Source: Eutreptiella sp. 'Long Island Sound 2002'
Taxonomy: Eukaryota > Euglenozoa > Euglenophyceae > Eutreptiales > Eutreptiaceae
DNA length: 64,000 bases
Assembly: GCA_964036045.1 (NCBI GenBank)
Contig: OZ038384.1
Span: 63,399,355-63,463,354 of the forward strand
Reading direction: 5' to 3'
The notes under the pieces were generated by a model that searched no databases, had not been told where the DNA came from, and saw nothing but the letters and a program-made list of their open reading frames with translations. Position 1 is the stretch's first letter, and every line of letters begins with the position of its first letter. Positions 42,721 to 53,775 of this stretch are shown here, piece after piece. The translations under genes and the position numbers were made by a program.

Positions 42721-45700
42721 TCACTTGGGGCCCCTCCGTGCCCTCTTGCCTAAGTGCCCCTTGGGGTCTCTTGCCCTCCCCTTGCCCTTGTCCTTCCCCT
42801 TCCTGGTGTGGTGGTGGCGGGAGGGGCGGGGTGGGGAGGGGGGGCCGACGGCCCAGGCCTGGGGGTGGGTGGCCTGGAGCCATTTGCAGAGGGCCTGGGG
42901 GGTGTAGGGGGGGCGGAGGCCCTGGACCGCATCGCGGAGGAGGGCCTCCCATGCCGCTTGTGGCATGATGGCTTCCGGGGCGGCCTCGTTGGGGTCGGCG
43001 GGGTTGCGGGTGCGCACCTCCTTGAAGGTATGCACCATGTGCACCCCATCGTGCCTTCCCGCTCCCCCGGCCCACTTCACCCAGCGGCGGAGCTCCTGCA
43101 AAGCGGGGGCGGACCACCAGGCGAGGTGGGCGGGGGCCCGGGGGGGGGAGGGGTCTGTGCCCGGGGTCCTGGAGCGGCGGGGGGAGGATGTGGACCTGTG
43201 GTGGTGGTGGGGGTGGCGGTGCCTGGGGGAGTGGGAGCGGCGGTGGCGGGGGCAGGGGTTGGAGGACGGGTACGGGCGGAGGGGGGAACGGGAGGGGGAG
43301 GTGGACGTTGGGCGGCGGTGGCGCGCTTGGTGGCGTCCGGGGGAGCGGGAGTGGTGGTGGTGGGGGCTGGGGTGGGTGGATGGGTATGGGCTGCGGGGGG
43401 AACGGGGAGCCCGGCGGGGCCTGTGGGGGGAGGGAGAGGTGGACGTGGGGCGGCGGTGGCGTGCCTGGGGGCGTCGGGGGGAGCGGGAGCGGTGGTGGTG
43501 GGGGCTGGGGATGGGGGTCTTGTATGGCCGGAGGGGGGAGGGGGAGGTGGACATGGGGCGGCAGTGGCGCTCGTGGTGGCGCCCGGGGGAGCGGGAGCGG
43601 CGTGAGCGGGGTCCCGGGGGGTCAGGGTGGCACCTGGGGGAGCAGGAGCGGCGAGAGTGGGTGGTTGAGGCGCGGTGGCGGTGTGGGGAGTGTGGGCGCC
43701 AGGAGCGAGTGTGCCGTGCGGGGGGGGAGCGGGAGCGCCGCCCTTTGCGGGACCGGGCCTCATCGCTCGAGTCGGGCCAGTCAGGAGGCGTCGGCGGGTC
43801 CTGGGGGGCTTCGTGTGGTGCCGCCTGGTATGGGGGGGGGGTGGGAGTTCCCCCGTCGTCCATGGATCCGCCACGTAGGGGTGTGGTGGCGGCAGCCGCT
43901 GGGGCTATGGGTCGAGTGACTGTCCTTGGCGGGGTTGGGCCCGTGGGGCCCCTTCGGCGTGGTCGTGGTTGCCGGGGGGATACGGTTCCTGGTACGGGGG
44001 GGCTGGCTGGTACGAGGGGGGTGGCCCCTGGTGGTAGGTGGGGTATGCGGGTGGAGCGCTCGGTGGGTGCCATCCCATTTGCTGGTGCTTTTCGTGCACG
44101 GGGGGTTGTGGCCCCCTGGGGTAGGGTGGTGGGCAGTGGTAGTGGTGGGGGTGGTGTTGGTAGTGGTGGTGGTGGGGCCGCTGGTGGTGGTGTGTTGGTA
44201 GTGGTGGGGTTGGTGTTGCGGGTATGGCCCATGGACCCCTTGTGGGTTTTCTGGTCCCCCTTGTGGGGGTGGGGGGTTGGGCATTGTGGGCAGCCCCTGG
44301 GGCTGCGCTATGTGGTGGGCAGGGGGGGCGGGTTCGGGGCCGGGCTTGAAGGTGACGGTGGTCGAGGGGTCCCACGTCCCTGGGGCCGTTTGGCCGGCGG
44401 TGGTGGTGGTTTGCGGCAGATGGATGACGGGGCGCTTGGTGACGGGGATGTGGACGAGGGCTTGGACGGGGTCGTGTTGGGTGGCCGCCTCTGCGGTGGT
44501 GGTGGGTGCCGGTCGGAGGGGGGCGTGGGTTGTGGTGGCCGGGGGGTCCTGGCTTGGGTGAGGGCCCCGGTTGGGGCGGTGTCGGTTGGGTTTGTGTCGT
44601 TGCGTTTGTGGTGTTGTGTGTGCTCGCGTGGGCGCCGGCTTGCGTTTGGGGTCGGGTTTGGGGTTGGGGTCCGGTTCCAGGTTGAGGAGGACCTCTGTCC
44701 GGAGGTGTGAGGGCGCCCATGTCGGGTCGGGGGTCTTCCTGGTGCGTTGCCGGGGTGCCCGAGTCACCTGTGTGGGGGTCGGGGGGTCTGTGCGTGCGGC
44801 CGCGGCTTTGGCTTTTGCCGTGGCCTTGAGGATCAGGGCGGCGGGGAGGGGGGGGTCGGAGGATGAGGTCGAGGAGGTGGATGAGGCTGAGGATGAGGAG
44901 GAGGTGGTGGACGCGGGTTGGGCTGTGATGCGGGCGGGCTTGCGGGCGGCGGCTTCTGCTGCGGCCACGGCGGGGAGGATGGAGGGCATGTCCTCGGGCT
45001 GTAGGTTGGGGGCGGGCGGCTTGGGGGGCCCGGTTGTGACCTGGCGGCCCGGCGGGCCGATCTGGTCGGCAGCGGCGGGGGAGGGAGGCGCGGGGCTGTG
45101 GCCTCCTCCTTCTGGGCTTGGCTGGGCCTGGGTCCTGCAATGTGTGAGGTGGTGTGGGCTGGCGTCCGCGGGGGGGAACAGTTCGCGTGGGCTGCATTCA
45201 GGGGCCTTGGGGGGTGGGCCTGGGTCTTCTGGGGTGTGTGCAGGGGGCGTGGGCGGGCCACTGGGTGGGGTGGGCGTGCCGCGGGGCGCGGGGCTCCTCT
45301 CGGCGGGTGTGTCTGGGTTGTCGAGTGTGGGGGGTTGTGAGGGGTGTCCGGCGGGTGGGTGTGTGGCGGGCGTGTGCTGGTGTTCAGGCGGGTGGGGAAT
45401 GCCCGTATCACGGGGCCCGGGGGTGCGCGCGATGGTGGGCGTGTGTGGGTCTCTGGGTGAGCAGCGAGAGGGGAGGGGCATTGGCGGGGATTGTGCGGTG
45501 GGGTGTGCTGTGTCGGTGTATTTGTCCGCTCGCCACGGCGCGCTTGTCGGGCCAGTTGTAGGCCGGGCGGTCTGGAGGAGAAGCTTGCTGTCTTTTGCTG
45601 CTGCGGCAAGGATTTCACAGACGAGCTTGCGTATCTGGTGGACCTCTTGGTCAGTGGTGGGAAGGGGGTATGCTAGCTTTGGGCTAAGACCCACGCGGCT

Positions 45701-46840
45701 GAGGACCCTGTGGATGGCGTGGTACCCGCAGGTGAGGGATTGCTGCGGTCTGGGGGGGGGTGTGGCCGCGTGTCCGGGCGCGCCTCGACTTGTGTGCGGG
45801 CGGTTGGGATGGCCCAAACCCAGGGCACCGTCCCCGTGGGTGGCCAGCGGCGCTGGATCAAGTAGGTCAGGCAGAGCATGGCCAATCCCAGGTGGTAGCC
45901 CGCCTTCCCTGAGGTGATTCGGGCCAGGGCGCGGGCTGGGGGCTTGTCCCCTGGCTGGAGGACGCCCCTGAGGACCCTGTGCTGGGTGGTGGGTTCCCCT
46001 ACTGCCCCTGGTGGGGCGGTCCCTGGGGCGAGCATGGTGTCTGTCCCTTTGACGAGCCATTGCAGGCCCGGGGACGTAGCCGTAGCGGCTATCACGTAGT
46101 AGTGCCCGCGCTCGAGGACTGTAACCCAGACCTCCGGCGGGGGCTGGTCACTGTCTGTAGGTGGGGGGGGGAGGTCGTCCTCTGAGGTGCGGAGGCCGGC
46201 GGCGCAGAGGGCGGTGTCGCGGGTTGGTGCGGTGGCCTGTTTTCACTGCTCCGGGCGGTTCGGGTCCGCTGGGTGGTCCTTCTCCGCTTGGGCCCGTCGT
46301 AGGCGTACGGTCCCTCGACGCGTGACGTTGATGTCGGTGTCGTGTGTCAGGGCCTGGCCCCACTTGATTGGGGGGATCCAGACGGGCTGGCCCTGGGTGT
46401 GTTTGCGGGCTCGCCAGAGTACGAGGTCTACGATGGCCTCGTGGAGGCCGCTGCCTGGGGTGGTCAGGTCCCGGAGGGCTTTGACGGTGAGCTTGGTCCA
46501 GTCGTCTTGTAGGTGGTACCAGCCAAGGGGGGTGGTCGGGGCCCTGCCTTGGAGGGTTGCTCGGAGGAGGTCGGGGTCGCGGATGGTGGCCCGTGTGAGG
46601 GGAAGGTGCCCCTGGTCCGGGGGGGGTGGGCTGGATGGGCTGCCGGGGTCTTGCGCGTCTACGTCGACGTATGGTTGGCCCTGGTTGGGCTCGGCCAGGC
46701 TGGGCGGTGCCGGGTGGCTTCTTTGGGTGAAAGATGGGACTCGGGGCGCTGTGTTGGTGTCCTGGAGACCTGCGGATGGGAATGGGGGGCGCGTGCGGGG
46801 TGTGGAGTGGGTTAGTGGACGTCTGGGTCATGCACGGCAT
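42721..46840 (-). pseudogene. LINE A third ORF: Ulp1/adenain-like protease signature plus RS-rich repeats
   Basis: The ORF opens at an ATG (46840 or 46831) that overlaps the ORF2 stop (TAA ending at 46812) in another frame. N-terminal motifs are LGWYHLQDDWTKLTVKALRD, then GHYYVIAAT (candidate catalytic His), LQWLVKGTDTM (candidate Asp) and PQQSLTCGYHAIHRVL (candidate Gln and Cys), the order His, Asp, Gln, Cys of clan CE cysteine proteases. A long Pro/Thr-rich part follows, then several arginine-serine repeats (RSRSPGRHQARHRRPTSTSP) near 43200-43720, then a short ordered region (WEALLRDAVQGLRPPY) and a basic tail ending at 42721. At least two frame changes are present, one at a C8 run near 45755 and one near 46730. 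Confidence 0.5.
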
Positions 46841-47578
46841 GGTAATGGATGAGACGATGCATGTGTTCCCTGGCAGTGGGGTCGGTGAGTTGCTCCGCGT
46901 GTGTTAACAGGAGGTGTTTGCGGTGTACCATTTGGGCCGCTGCTCTGCGGACTGCCTCTAGCTGGAGGTGCGCTGCCCCCTCCATGGGGCTTTCCGTGTG
47001 TTTGGTGAGGTGTCGGTGCAGGGCCTGTGTCGACGCGCCTCTCATGGTGGCTTCTTTGACCAGGGGATCCCGGAAGAGGTGTTCGGTGGCCTGGTGTGCG
47101 TGGCTGTGGGCTGGCCATCCTTCGTGTTGTCGTAGGGTTTTCTGCCGGGGACCAGCCCACTAGCGTGTCCCTGCCTGTATGGAGGGGGCATTTTTTGAAG
47201 TGTTCCCAGTCCTCCGGGGTGGTCTGGTCGCACGGGCAACAGATGTGTTCTTCGGGGACGTGGATGTGTTTGCGGGCGAGCCATCTGGCGACCCTGGTGA
47301 GGAATGGTAGTTGCTCCCTGAGGAGCTGGATGCGTCGTTTTTGGAGGTTGGCTGGGACGTTTGCTGGGCGCAGCGCTGAGTGGTAGAGGGGGATTTGCAG
47401 TCTGTCCTGGAGCTCCTGGATGTGCGCTCGGCTGTCTGCGTCGCCGAGCACGCGGGCGAGATGTTGGATGGGGTTGGGGTAGTGGTATGCTCTGTCGTGG
47501 GAGGAATAGGGGGCCGCCTCTGGTAGCCAGTCCGGGGTCTGATGGGGCTCGGGTACGGGGGGTATGTGTTGGAGGTGT
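46812..47578 (-). pseudogene. LINE A ORF2 C-terminus with zinc knuckle
   Basis: Minus frame with LQDRLQIPLYHSALRPANVP, a helical stretch, then CCPCDQTTPEDWEHFKKC, a CxxC..H..C knuckle of the kind found after RNase H in LINE ORF2. A one-base shift leads to EAVRRAAAQMVHRKHLLL and the TAA at 46812. The upstream side is cut at 47579 by the AT-rich island. Confidence 0.65.
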
Positions 47579-47729
47579 TGTAATGGAATTTACCTTGCTC
47601 TCCAACTCCTCCAACTCCTGTATTTGTCGTTATTAATTTCCATATGATCTTCATTGAATGGAGCTTGCTGTTTTGCAGATCTAACACATTGGAAACGTGC
47701 AGCAAAGTAATTCCAAAACGTAATGTCAT
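47579..47729 (+). repeat. 151-bp repeat unit, left copy
   Basis: TGTAATGGAATTTACC to CGTAATGTCAT. Nearly identical to 50586-50736 and in the same orientation. It starts exactly at the edge of the LINE A sequence. Confidence 0.85.
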
Positions 47730-49495
47730 GACTAAGGGAAATAGACACTCAGATCTTTACACTAGTGTGGGGGGGGGGGGGGGGGGCTGAGCTGTTGTAG
47801 ACAGCCCAGGGCAGGGTGTCAAACAAAAAAAACTGTCAAACACACACCCTAAAAAAGATTTACTGTGGTGTGCTGCAGAACAGAAAAGCACTGCAGCTCT
47901 ACATACTAGTTAGAGTGGGGGTGGGGGTGGAACTGTGGGCCTGGACTACACTGCAACCTACAATACTAACCCGCCTACAAACAGAAACTGCCTGCAGCAA
48001 TGGCTAAGCAGGCAATGCAGCATCAAAAGCCCCTTGAAAAAAAAAACAAAAGAGGGGGCTGTCAGAAAATGTTTGACAATTATCTGCCTGCCTGTAAAAA
48101 GGTTAGCTCATGTACAAAATCTCTGCCTGCCCTGTAGCATACACAGCAAGTGGACTGGTGGTTCCGTTGTTGATGTCAGTCGTGCAGTGTAAAAAGAAAA
48201 ACCTGAAATACTCTACAAAATCCATTAACCTGCACCTGATTAGACTTTGGTCCTGCCCCGAATTCAGGACCCTTCACTGATATCCACTTGCTGTGCTGCA
48301 AAGACAAAGGCAGAGGAACTGAACATGCATATCATATAAAAAAAAACGACGATGTGTCAATTGTCAGTCATACCTGAAAACAATCTTTGTCCAACACCGC
48401 TGATACCCACTTCCTTTGCACTGCTCACCTCCTGACCTGCACAACAGACACCAAGAGGTTAGAAACTACAAACACGCTAACGACAACTATGCTAATGCGC
48501 ACGATGTATAAAAACGCAAACGAAACTACTGACATTCAGCCTGAAAATTTTTTATCATTATATCCTGTTCTGTAACGCGTAACTGTACTTCTGTAATAGA
48601 TAATAAAAATAAAACAGGCTGAATTCAAGCAAACCACGTTAACGCCTTGACACCTCGTACGCACGCACAAATGCACACGCTCACCAGAAATGGAAACACA
48701 CTAAATATTATGGTACAAGTTACCTGGACAGAGAGAAAATAAAGACTGAAACATAAAAGACTGAAAATAAAAAGACTGGGCAACACACAAAAACTGAACA
48801 AGAGAAATTAAAAGACATACACTCCAATGACGGGTCATGTGGAAAAAATATTCAGAGAGCCTACACAGAAAGAAAAAAACTGTCAAGTTGCCCGAGGCGG
48901 CGGTAACACTCCTGTCTACCTACGCCCCCGCAGGCAAACAGAGGCCGTGGCGAATCACCCGCCCGACCCGAGTAGGTGCCACCCCCAGCAAAAGAATCGC
49001 CCTTCAACTCAGGGTGCAGTGTCCTGCCTTACCAACCCAAGGCCAGGACTGTCAGAAAGAATGAAGGGCTTTAGAAGGCACCCAAGACCTAAAGGCTTTA
49101 AAGGCGCCTTGACGGGAGGGCATTCCCTTCCTGCAGTGGGGGTTACTGTCTGACCTAAACAAGCGCTCGCTAAGCACAGGACCAACAAAACAGACAAACA
49201 GACACTCGGCGGCCAAAAACAGAAAAAGTAGAATTGGAGACCACCAACAACACAAACAGAAAATGAAAGGAACAAAGAGGAAGCAGAAGCACCCAAACTG
49301 GGTCGTGCATTTCCGCCAAAGGCAAAGGAACGCAACTGCAACCAAACAAACAAGCCCAGAAAAAGATACAAAAGCACCGAGATCAGAACATCTGACAAAA
49401 ATTGCCTAAACAAGAAAAAGAAAGCAAGCCTGTCTATACATATACATATACGAACACACTGCACACCCAAAAACACACAAATTGAGCACGCAGCA
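47730..49495. other. AT-rich part of the island, no gene seen
   Basis: Short frames only; several AATAAA-like words near 48600 and 48740. No domain recognised. Confidence 0.4.
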
Positions 49496-49910
49496 CTTAC
49501 CGAATTTTTACATTCATGCATTTGAATCTTGAATCTTCAACCAGCAAAGGCAGGAGCACCCACACAAAGAGAAAGAAAAACAAAACGAAGCGAACACACA
49601 GCAGGCATGCAACACACAACACACCTGTAACCAGGACGTGTCCGCGTGTGCTCACCGTTCGTGTTGCCTTGTGTGGCTCTGTCCTATGCACACACAGTAA
49701 GAAGAGAAAAAGAAAAAAATGAAACACGGGAAGACGAACACGAAGCCAGGCAGCAGGCAAACCCAAAAAAAACAGGCAAACACAAAGCCGGCATGCAACA
49801 CACAGCACACCTGTGATGGAGAGGTGTCTGTGCGTGCTCACCTTGCGTCGTGTTGCGCCACGCCGCGCCAGTTTGCCTTGGAAATTGACCACTCCACCTG
49901 TACACACACA
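49496..49910 (-). other. Tandem exon-like modules (minus strand)
   Basis: A block of about 185 bp is repeated: CATGCAACACACA.CACACCTG occurs at about 49605 and 49792. In minus orientation each copy has an acceptor-like tract ending TGTACAG or TGCATAG, a short segment (about 56 and 28 bp), and a donor GTGAGCAC. A third donor, CGGTAAGTGC, lies at about 49498. They look like small duplicated exons, but no product can be assembled. Confidence 0.25.
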
Positions 49911-50229
49911 GGCCAACAACACAAAAAAAAACGCAGTATCAATAATAATAATAATAATAAGTTGACAACGAACGCTCAAGCGAACGAAGCAAACGACGAG
50001 AAAAAATATACAACACGAAAAAAAACCCAAGAAGCACCCAAGACTTAAACTACCTACTCCTCTCTGGTGACTGGCACCGTCGTGCAGAAGTCAGCGGCGC
50101 CTCCTCGTCAAGCACCACTGGTGTCTCTCCTTCATGGTTCGCGGCGCCGTTCAAAACGTGCATTGCGAATAAAATTGCCTCAGGCGCGGCTCTCCATAGC
50201 AATCATTCCCTCGAGTTGCAGGTCAGGCG

Positions 50230-50420
50230 GCGCTCTCCATAGCACTGTACCCCTGTGGCGGCGCCCTCAGCAGCGCCATACTCCTTTGCCAGTGCCCTCC
50301 ACAGCGCGGTACTCCAGTGGCGGCGCAATCCACAGCGCTGTACTCCCGTGGCGGCGCACTCCACAGCGCTGTACTCCTGTGGCAGCGAACTCCATAGCGC
50401 TGCACTCCTCGGATGGAACT
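50230..50420 (+). repeat. 31-bp tandem repeat (about 6 units)
   Basis: The word TACTCC..TGGCGGCGC..TCCACAGCGC recurs every 31 bp (TACTCC at about 50279, 50311, 50341 and 50372). The surrounding 195-codon plus frame (50067-50654) is partly made by this repeat; its later part has one hydrophobic stretch (IVMTLLIFTAWVFLG). I do not call it a gene. Confidence 0.75.
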
Positions 50421-50573
50421 GGCTGCGTGATGCGTTTGCGACGGCGTTCTCTACAACTCCGGCGGGAACAAAGGTTTACCCAACGCTGCTTGGGCATCGT
50501 CATGACGCTGCTCATTTTCACTGCATGGGTTTTCCTTGGCCCTCACGGCGGCACAACAGCAGAATACCTCTCC

Positions 50574-50747
50574 GATCAATGGGATTGTAATGGAATTTAC
50601 CTTGCTCTCCAACTCCTCCAACTCCTGTATTTGTCGTTATTAATTTCCATATGATCTTCATTGAATGGAGCTTCCTGTTTTGCAGATCTAACATATTGGA
50701 AACGTGCAGCAAAGTAATTCCAAAAACGTAATGTCATCCCATTGATC
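50574..50747 (+). repeat. Right 151-bp unit framed by a 12-bp inverted repeat
   Basis: GATCAATGGGAT (50574-50585) and ATCCCATTGATC (50736-50747) are perfect inverted copies on either side of the second 151-bp unit (50586-50736). The left unit at 47579 lacks these arms. This resembles a small non-autonomous element, but no duplication flanks it. Confidence 0.6.
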
Positions 50748-50915
50748 TGCAGTCAAGACAATAGAATTTTACAATAAAATGTGATACCATTATTCCTCAA
50801 ACTAATCACAGATCGTTCACGCTTTCTGGGTCTATCTACATTCTGCAGCTGTGCGCGCGACTCTACGCGATCTTTACACTGTGTCCTATTACAGTGTGTG
50901 TCATTTCGGCCGAGG

Positions 50916-53614
50916 TCAGCCATCTGGGGGGCTGGTAGGTGCGTTGTGCGCTGGTGTACTGCCTGGTTGTCGACCTTACCATTTTCGTATTTGTGTCTGT
51001 GGGACTCTTGTTTCACGATGTGGAGTTGGACGTAGGGGGGAAGGCTGCGAAGGGCTTTCCGGAGCAGCAGTGCCTGGGTGCCGAGGCTCGTCGTGCTGGC
51101 TTTGTGAAGTGGTTGCCTTGCTATGCGGAGGAGCAGGTGTGTGTCGACAGTGGCGTCTACCACGAACCAGACAAGGACGATGTGCGGGAGGTGGGCGGGC
51201 AGCTGGGCCGCGATCTCGGTGATGGCGTCGGCCATGGTCCCTAGCTCCCCGTGGGAGGAGGCCCCATAGGTGGTGTGGCCCGCGTGGTGGTCCATGTGGT
51301 AGTGTCCCCCAGTGTGGGTTAGCTGCAGGGTGGCCCCCCCGGTGATGGGCGTGAGGGCGGATTCGCCTGAGGCGTCGGTGAAGAAGAGCCGGTCCGCTGG
51401 TGATGGTTGCGGGAGGCGGCATGGGTTCATGGGCAGGTAGGCGTATATGGCGAGGCCTGTGGCGAGGTGGGCTACTGGGGTTGTGGGCTGCAGGATGGGG
51501 GTGGCGTACACCCCTATTCCTTTGGAGATGATGTGCTTCGCTTGGGGGGACAGGGCTATGAGTCCCTGCTCCGGCTGTCCTTGTGTGAGGTAGGAGTAGA
51601 TGTAGTGGAGGATGTAGGCTGTGTCTGGGTTTAGGCCGTGGCATGTGAGGGTTTGTGTTCGGTGCTCCGGTGTGTGGCAGGAGTGGTGGAGCGGATAGTA
51701 GGGGTGCTCGCGCTTGCCCGTTCTGCCTGGCTCATACATGCTGTAACGGATGGCAACCCCTGCCGGGTCGGGGCGGGGCCATGTGGGTGTAGTGGTGAAG
51801 AGCCATTTGGGCGCGTGGTCGGGGTTCCATGCTACCGTGGGGTTAGTGTCGATTTGGTGGAACCATGGGGCTACCCATGCGTAGGCCTGTGGTGGTAGGT
51901 GGGTTGTGGGGTGGGTGTGGTGGCGTGCTATGAGGTGTAGTACGGGCCATGGTGTGGTTGGTGCCTCCGGGTCACAGGCCCAACATGTGCGTGGCATGCT
52001 CTGGGAGTCATGGGGGACCCGTGGTAGGTCTCGGGCGGTCATGTGGTGTTCCGGTATGCGCCATTTTGCCCCGTGGTGGATGACGGTGGTCTGCGTGGGT
52101 TTGGCTTCATTCGGGGCCAGTAGTAGGGTTAGTGGTGGGACGGGTTCGTGTTTCGAGCCGCTGGGTGCGTAGGGCGGTGTCGCTGGGATGGGTCGGGGGT
52201 GTTGCTTTGTGAATTCTCGGTAGGCTGTCTGCATGTCTTTGCTTCCCCGCAGAGTGTGTCCCGCTGCTCGTGCCGTCTGCGTGAGGTACTGGTGAAAGAG
52301 GCGGTATTGAGGCCATTGGGGAGGCTGTAGAAAGGGGGTGTGGTGTGCCCCGCTGTGGTGCAGGACCCGCATTTGGGGGAGGGTGACGTATACTACGGTG
52401 ATGGAGGCCCCGACAAGGTCTATGGTGTGGATGGTGCCCTTGGGGTGATGGTGGAGGTCCCCGCAGAGGACCGCTAGAGACCCTTCCTCTGGGCACGTGT
52501 GGTTGGTGAGTATGGCGTGGCGTGGGGATGGGAGGAGAAGCTGCAGGTGGTTCCACAGGCGCGTGTTCATGTTGGTGGGCATGCCCTTCTGGTGGAGTAC
52601 CTAGCGCGGGCATGTGTTGCGGGCCCGTTGTGCGGCTTGGAGGCGGATTGTGGTGACCTCGCGGACCTCCGGTGAGTGGTTGTGGGTCATGCGGTGAAGG
52701 AGGAGGGCGGTGTGTCTGGTGTAGGCCGCTTTCACCTCGTCCCCTGTGGCGTCCCCATAGTGGGGCCATGCCGCTCGGATGGCGCGGGTGGGTATGGAGG
52801 TGGGCCAGCCCCCGTGTGCTGCCTTTGCCTTGGTCATGGCGCGTGTGGCCGGCTGGAGGGCGGTGGTGGGGTGTGTCAGGTGGAGTGCTTGGAAGCCTAT
52901 GGAGGCGTTCAAGACCCCGGTGAGGTAGTACGCCAGGCTCTGGTGGGACAGGGAGAGGGCCTTGGTGGTCGGGGACGCATATCTGGGGAGATGGGCGAGG
53001 TGTGATTGCAACTTGGGAGGGGGGGTGGCGTCCTCAGGGTTGGCGGCCTGGATTACCCCCAGGTGGGTGGTGGTTGTCACGACTTGCATGGGGGGCCCTT
53101 GTGGCCCTAGGGTGGGGGGTGTGGCAGACCCCTTGATCATGGCCACTGACTTTGTCGGGTGGACAATGAGGTTGTTGTGGGACAGGTAGGAGACGGTCAC
53201 GTGCAGTAAGTCATTGGCCTGTTCAGTGACCGTTGGCCCGGGGTCCGGGGCATGGGGTTCGTGTGGGGTGTGCGCGACCGTGAGTTTGGTGTCGTCCGCG
53301 AAGCCCACCAGGGAGGAGAGGAGGGGGTAGGGTGCATAGGCCGGGTACTCCTGCTCGATTGCGAGGGCCAGGGGGAGCGTCACTAGAAGGTACAGGAAAG
53401 GGCCCTCTGCTCCTCCTTGGGGGACCCCGCTGCCTGGCTCCAGGAAGGGGGTGAGGCCTGCTCCAGTGCGGACCGTGTATTTGCGGGTGCGGATGTAGCC
53501 GGAGGCGAAGTTGTAGAAGCGGAGGCCCAGGCGTTTCCACACCGCTTCTAGGAGGAGCCAGGGGGTGTTCGGGAAGGCTCCTTTGACGTCGAGGGGGGCG
53601 ATGATGAGGTCCAC
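50916..53614 (-). pseudogene. LINE A ORF2 reverse transcriptase and RNase H (copy 2)
   Basis: One frame with a single TAG on plus 52601-52603; copy 1 has TGG there. RT motifs: DLIIAPLDVKGAFPNTPW, SGVPQGGAEGPFLYLL and LVGFADDTKLTVAHT, followed by an open thumb region. RNase H comes about 550 residues later: LFFTDASGESA (Asp), SSHGELGTMADAI (Glu), WFVVDATVDTHLLL (Asp) and GKVDNQAVHQ (Asp). All catalytic residues are intact. After NQAVHQRTTHLPAP the frame runs into the AT-rich island, so its last 50 codons (to 50753) are not original. Confidence 0.85.
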
Positions 53615-53775
53615 CTGGTGAATGTCGGCGATGGTGTCCTGGAGGAAGATGGCCTCGTGTGGGGACCGGCCTGGGATGGCCCCCCAGAGGCTGGCTGGTA
53701 TGTGGGGGTCCAGGTGGGGGCGGATGCGGCGTAGGAGGATGGTCCAGACAATTTTGACCTCCGTGACCGCACCGA

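Larger units (their letters stand above)
47579..50915. other. AT-rich island inserted in LINE A ORF2
   Basis: About 3.3 kb of lower-GC sequence, unlike the GC-rich LINE on both sides. It contains two copies of a 151-bp unit, a G run near 47769-47787, A-rich tracts, an ATA/ATAA run at 49939-49960, a 31-bp tandem repeat and a few exon-like modules on the minus strand. No complete gene was found. A target duplication could not be identified, and the right boundary is uncertain by about 20 bp. Confidence 0.5.

Noticed and set aside
43188-43919. Glycine-rich plus-strand protein (243 codons)
   Set aside because: It is the complement of the RS-rich coding repeats; the minus reading gives the more structured product.
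50067-50654. Small membrane protein gene on plus
   Set aside because: A single hydrophobic stretch only; half of the frame is a 31-bp repeat and its end is the 151-bp repeat unit.
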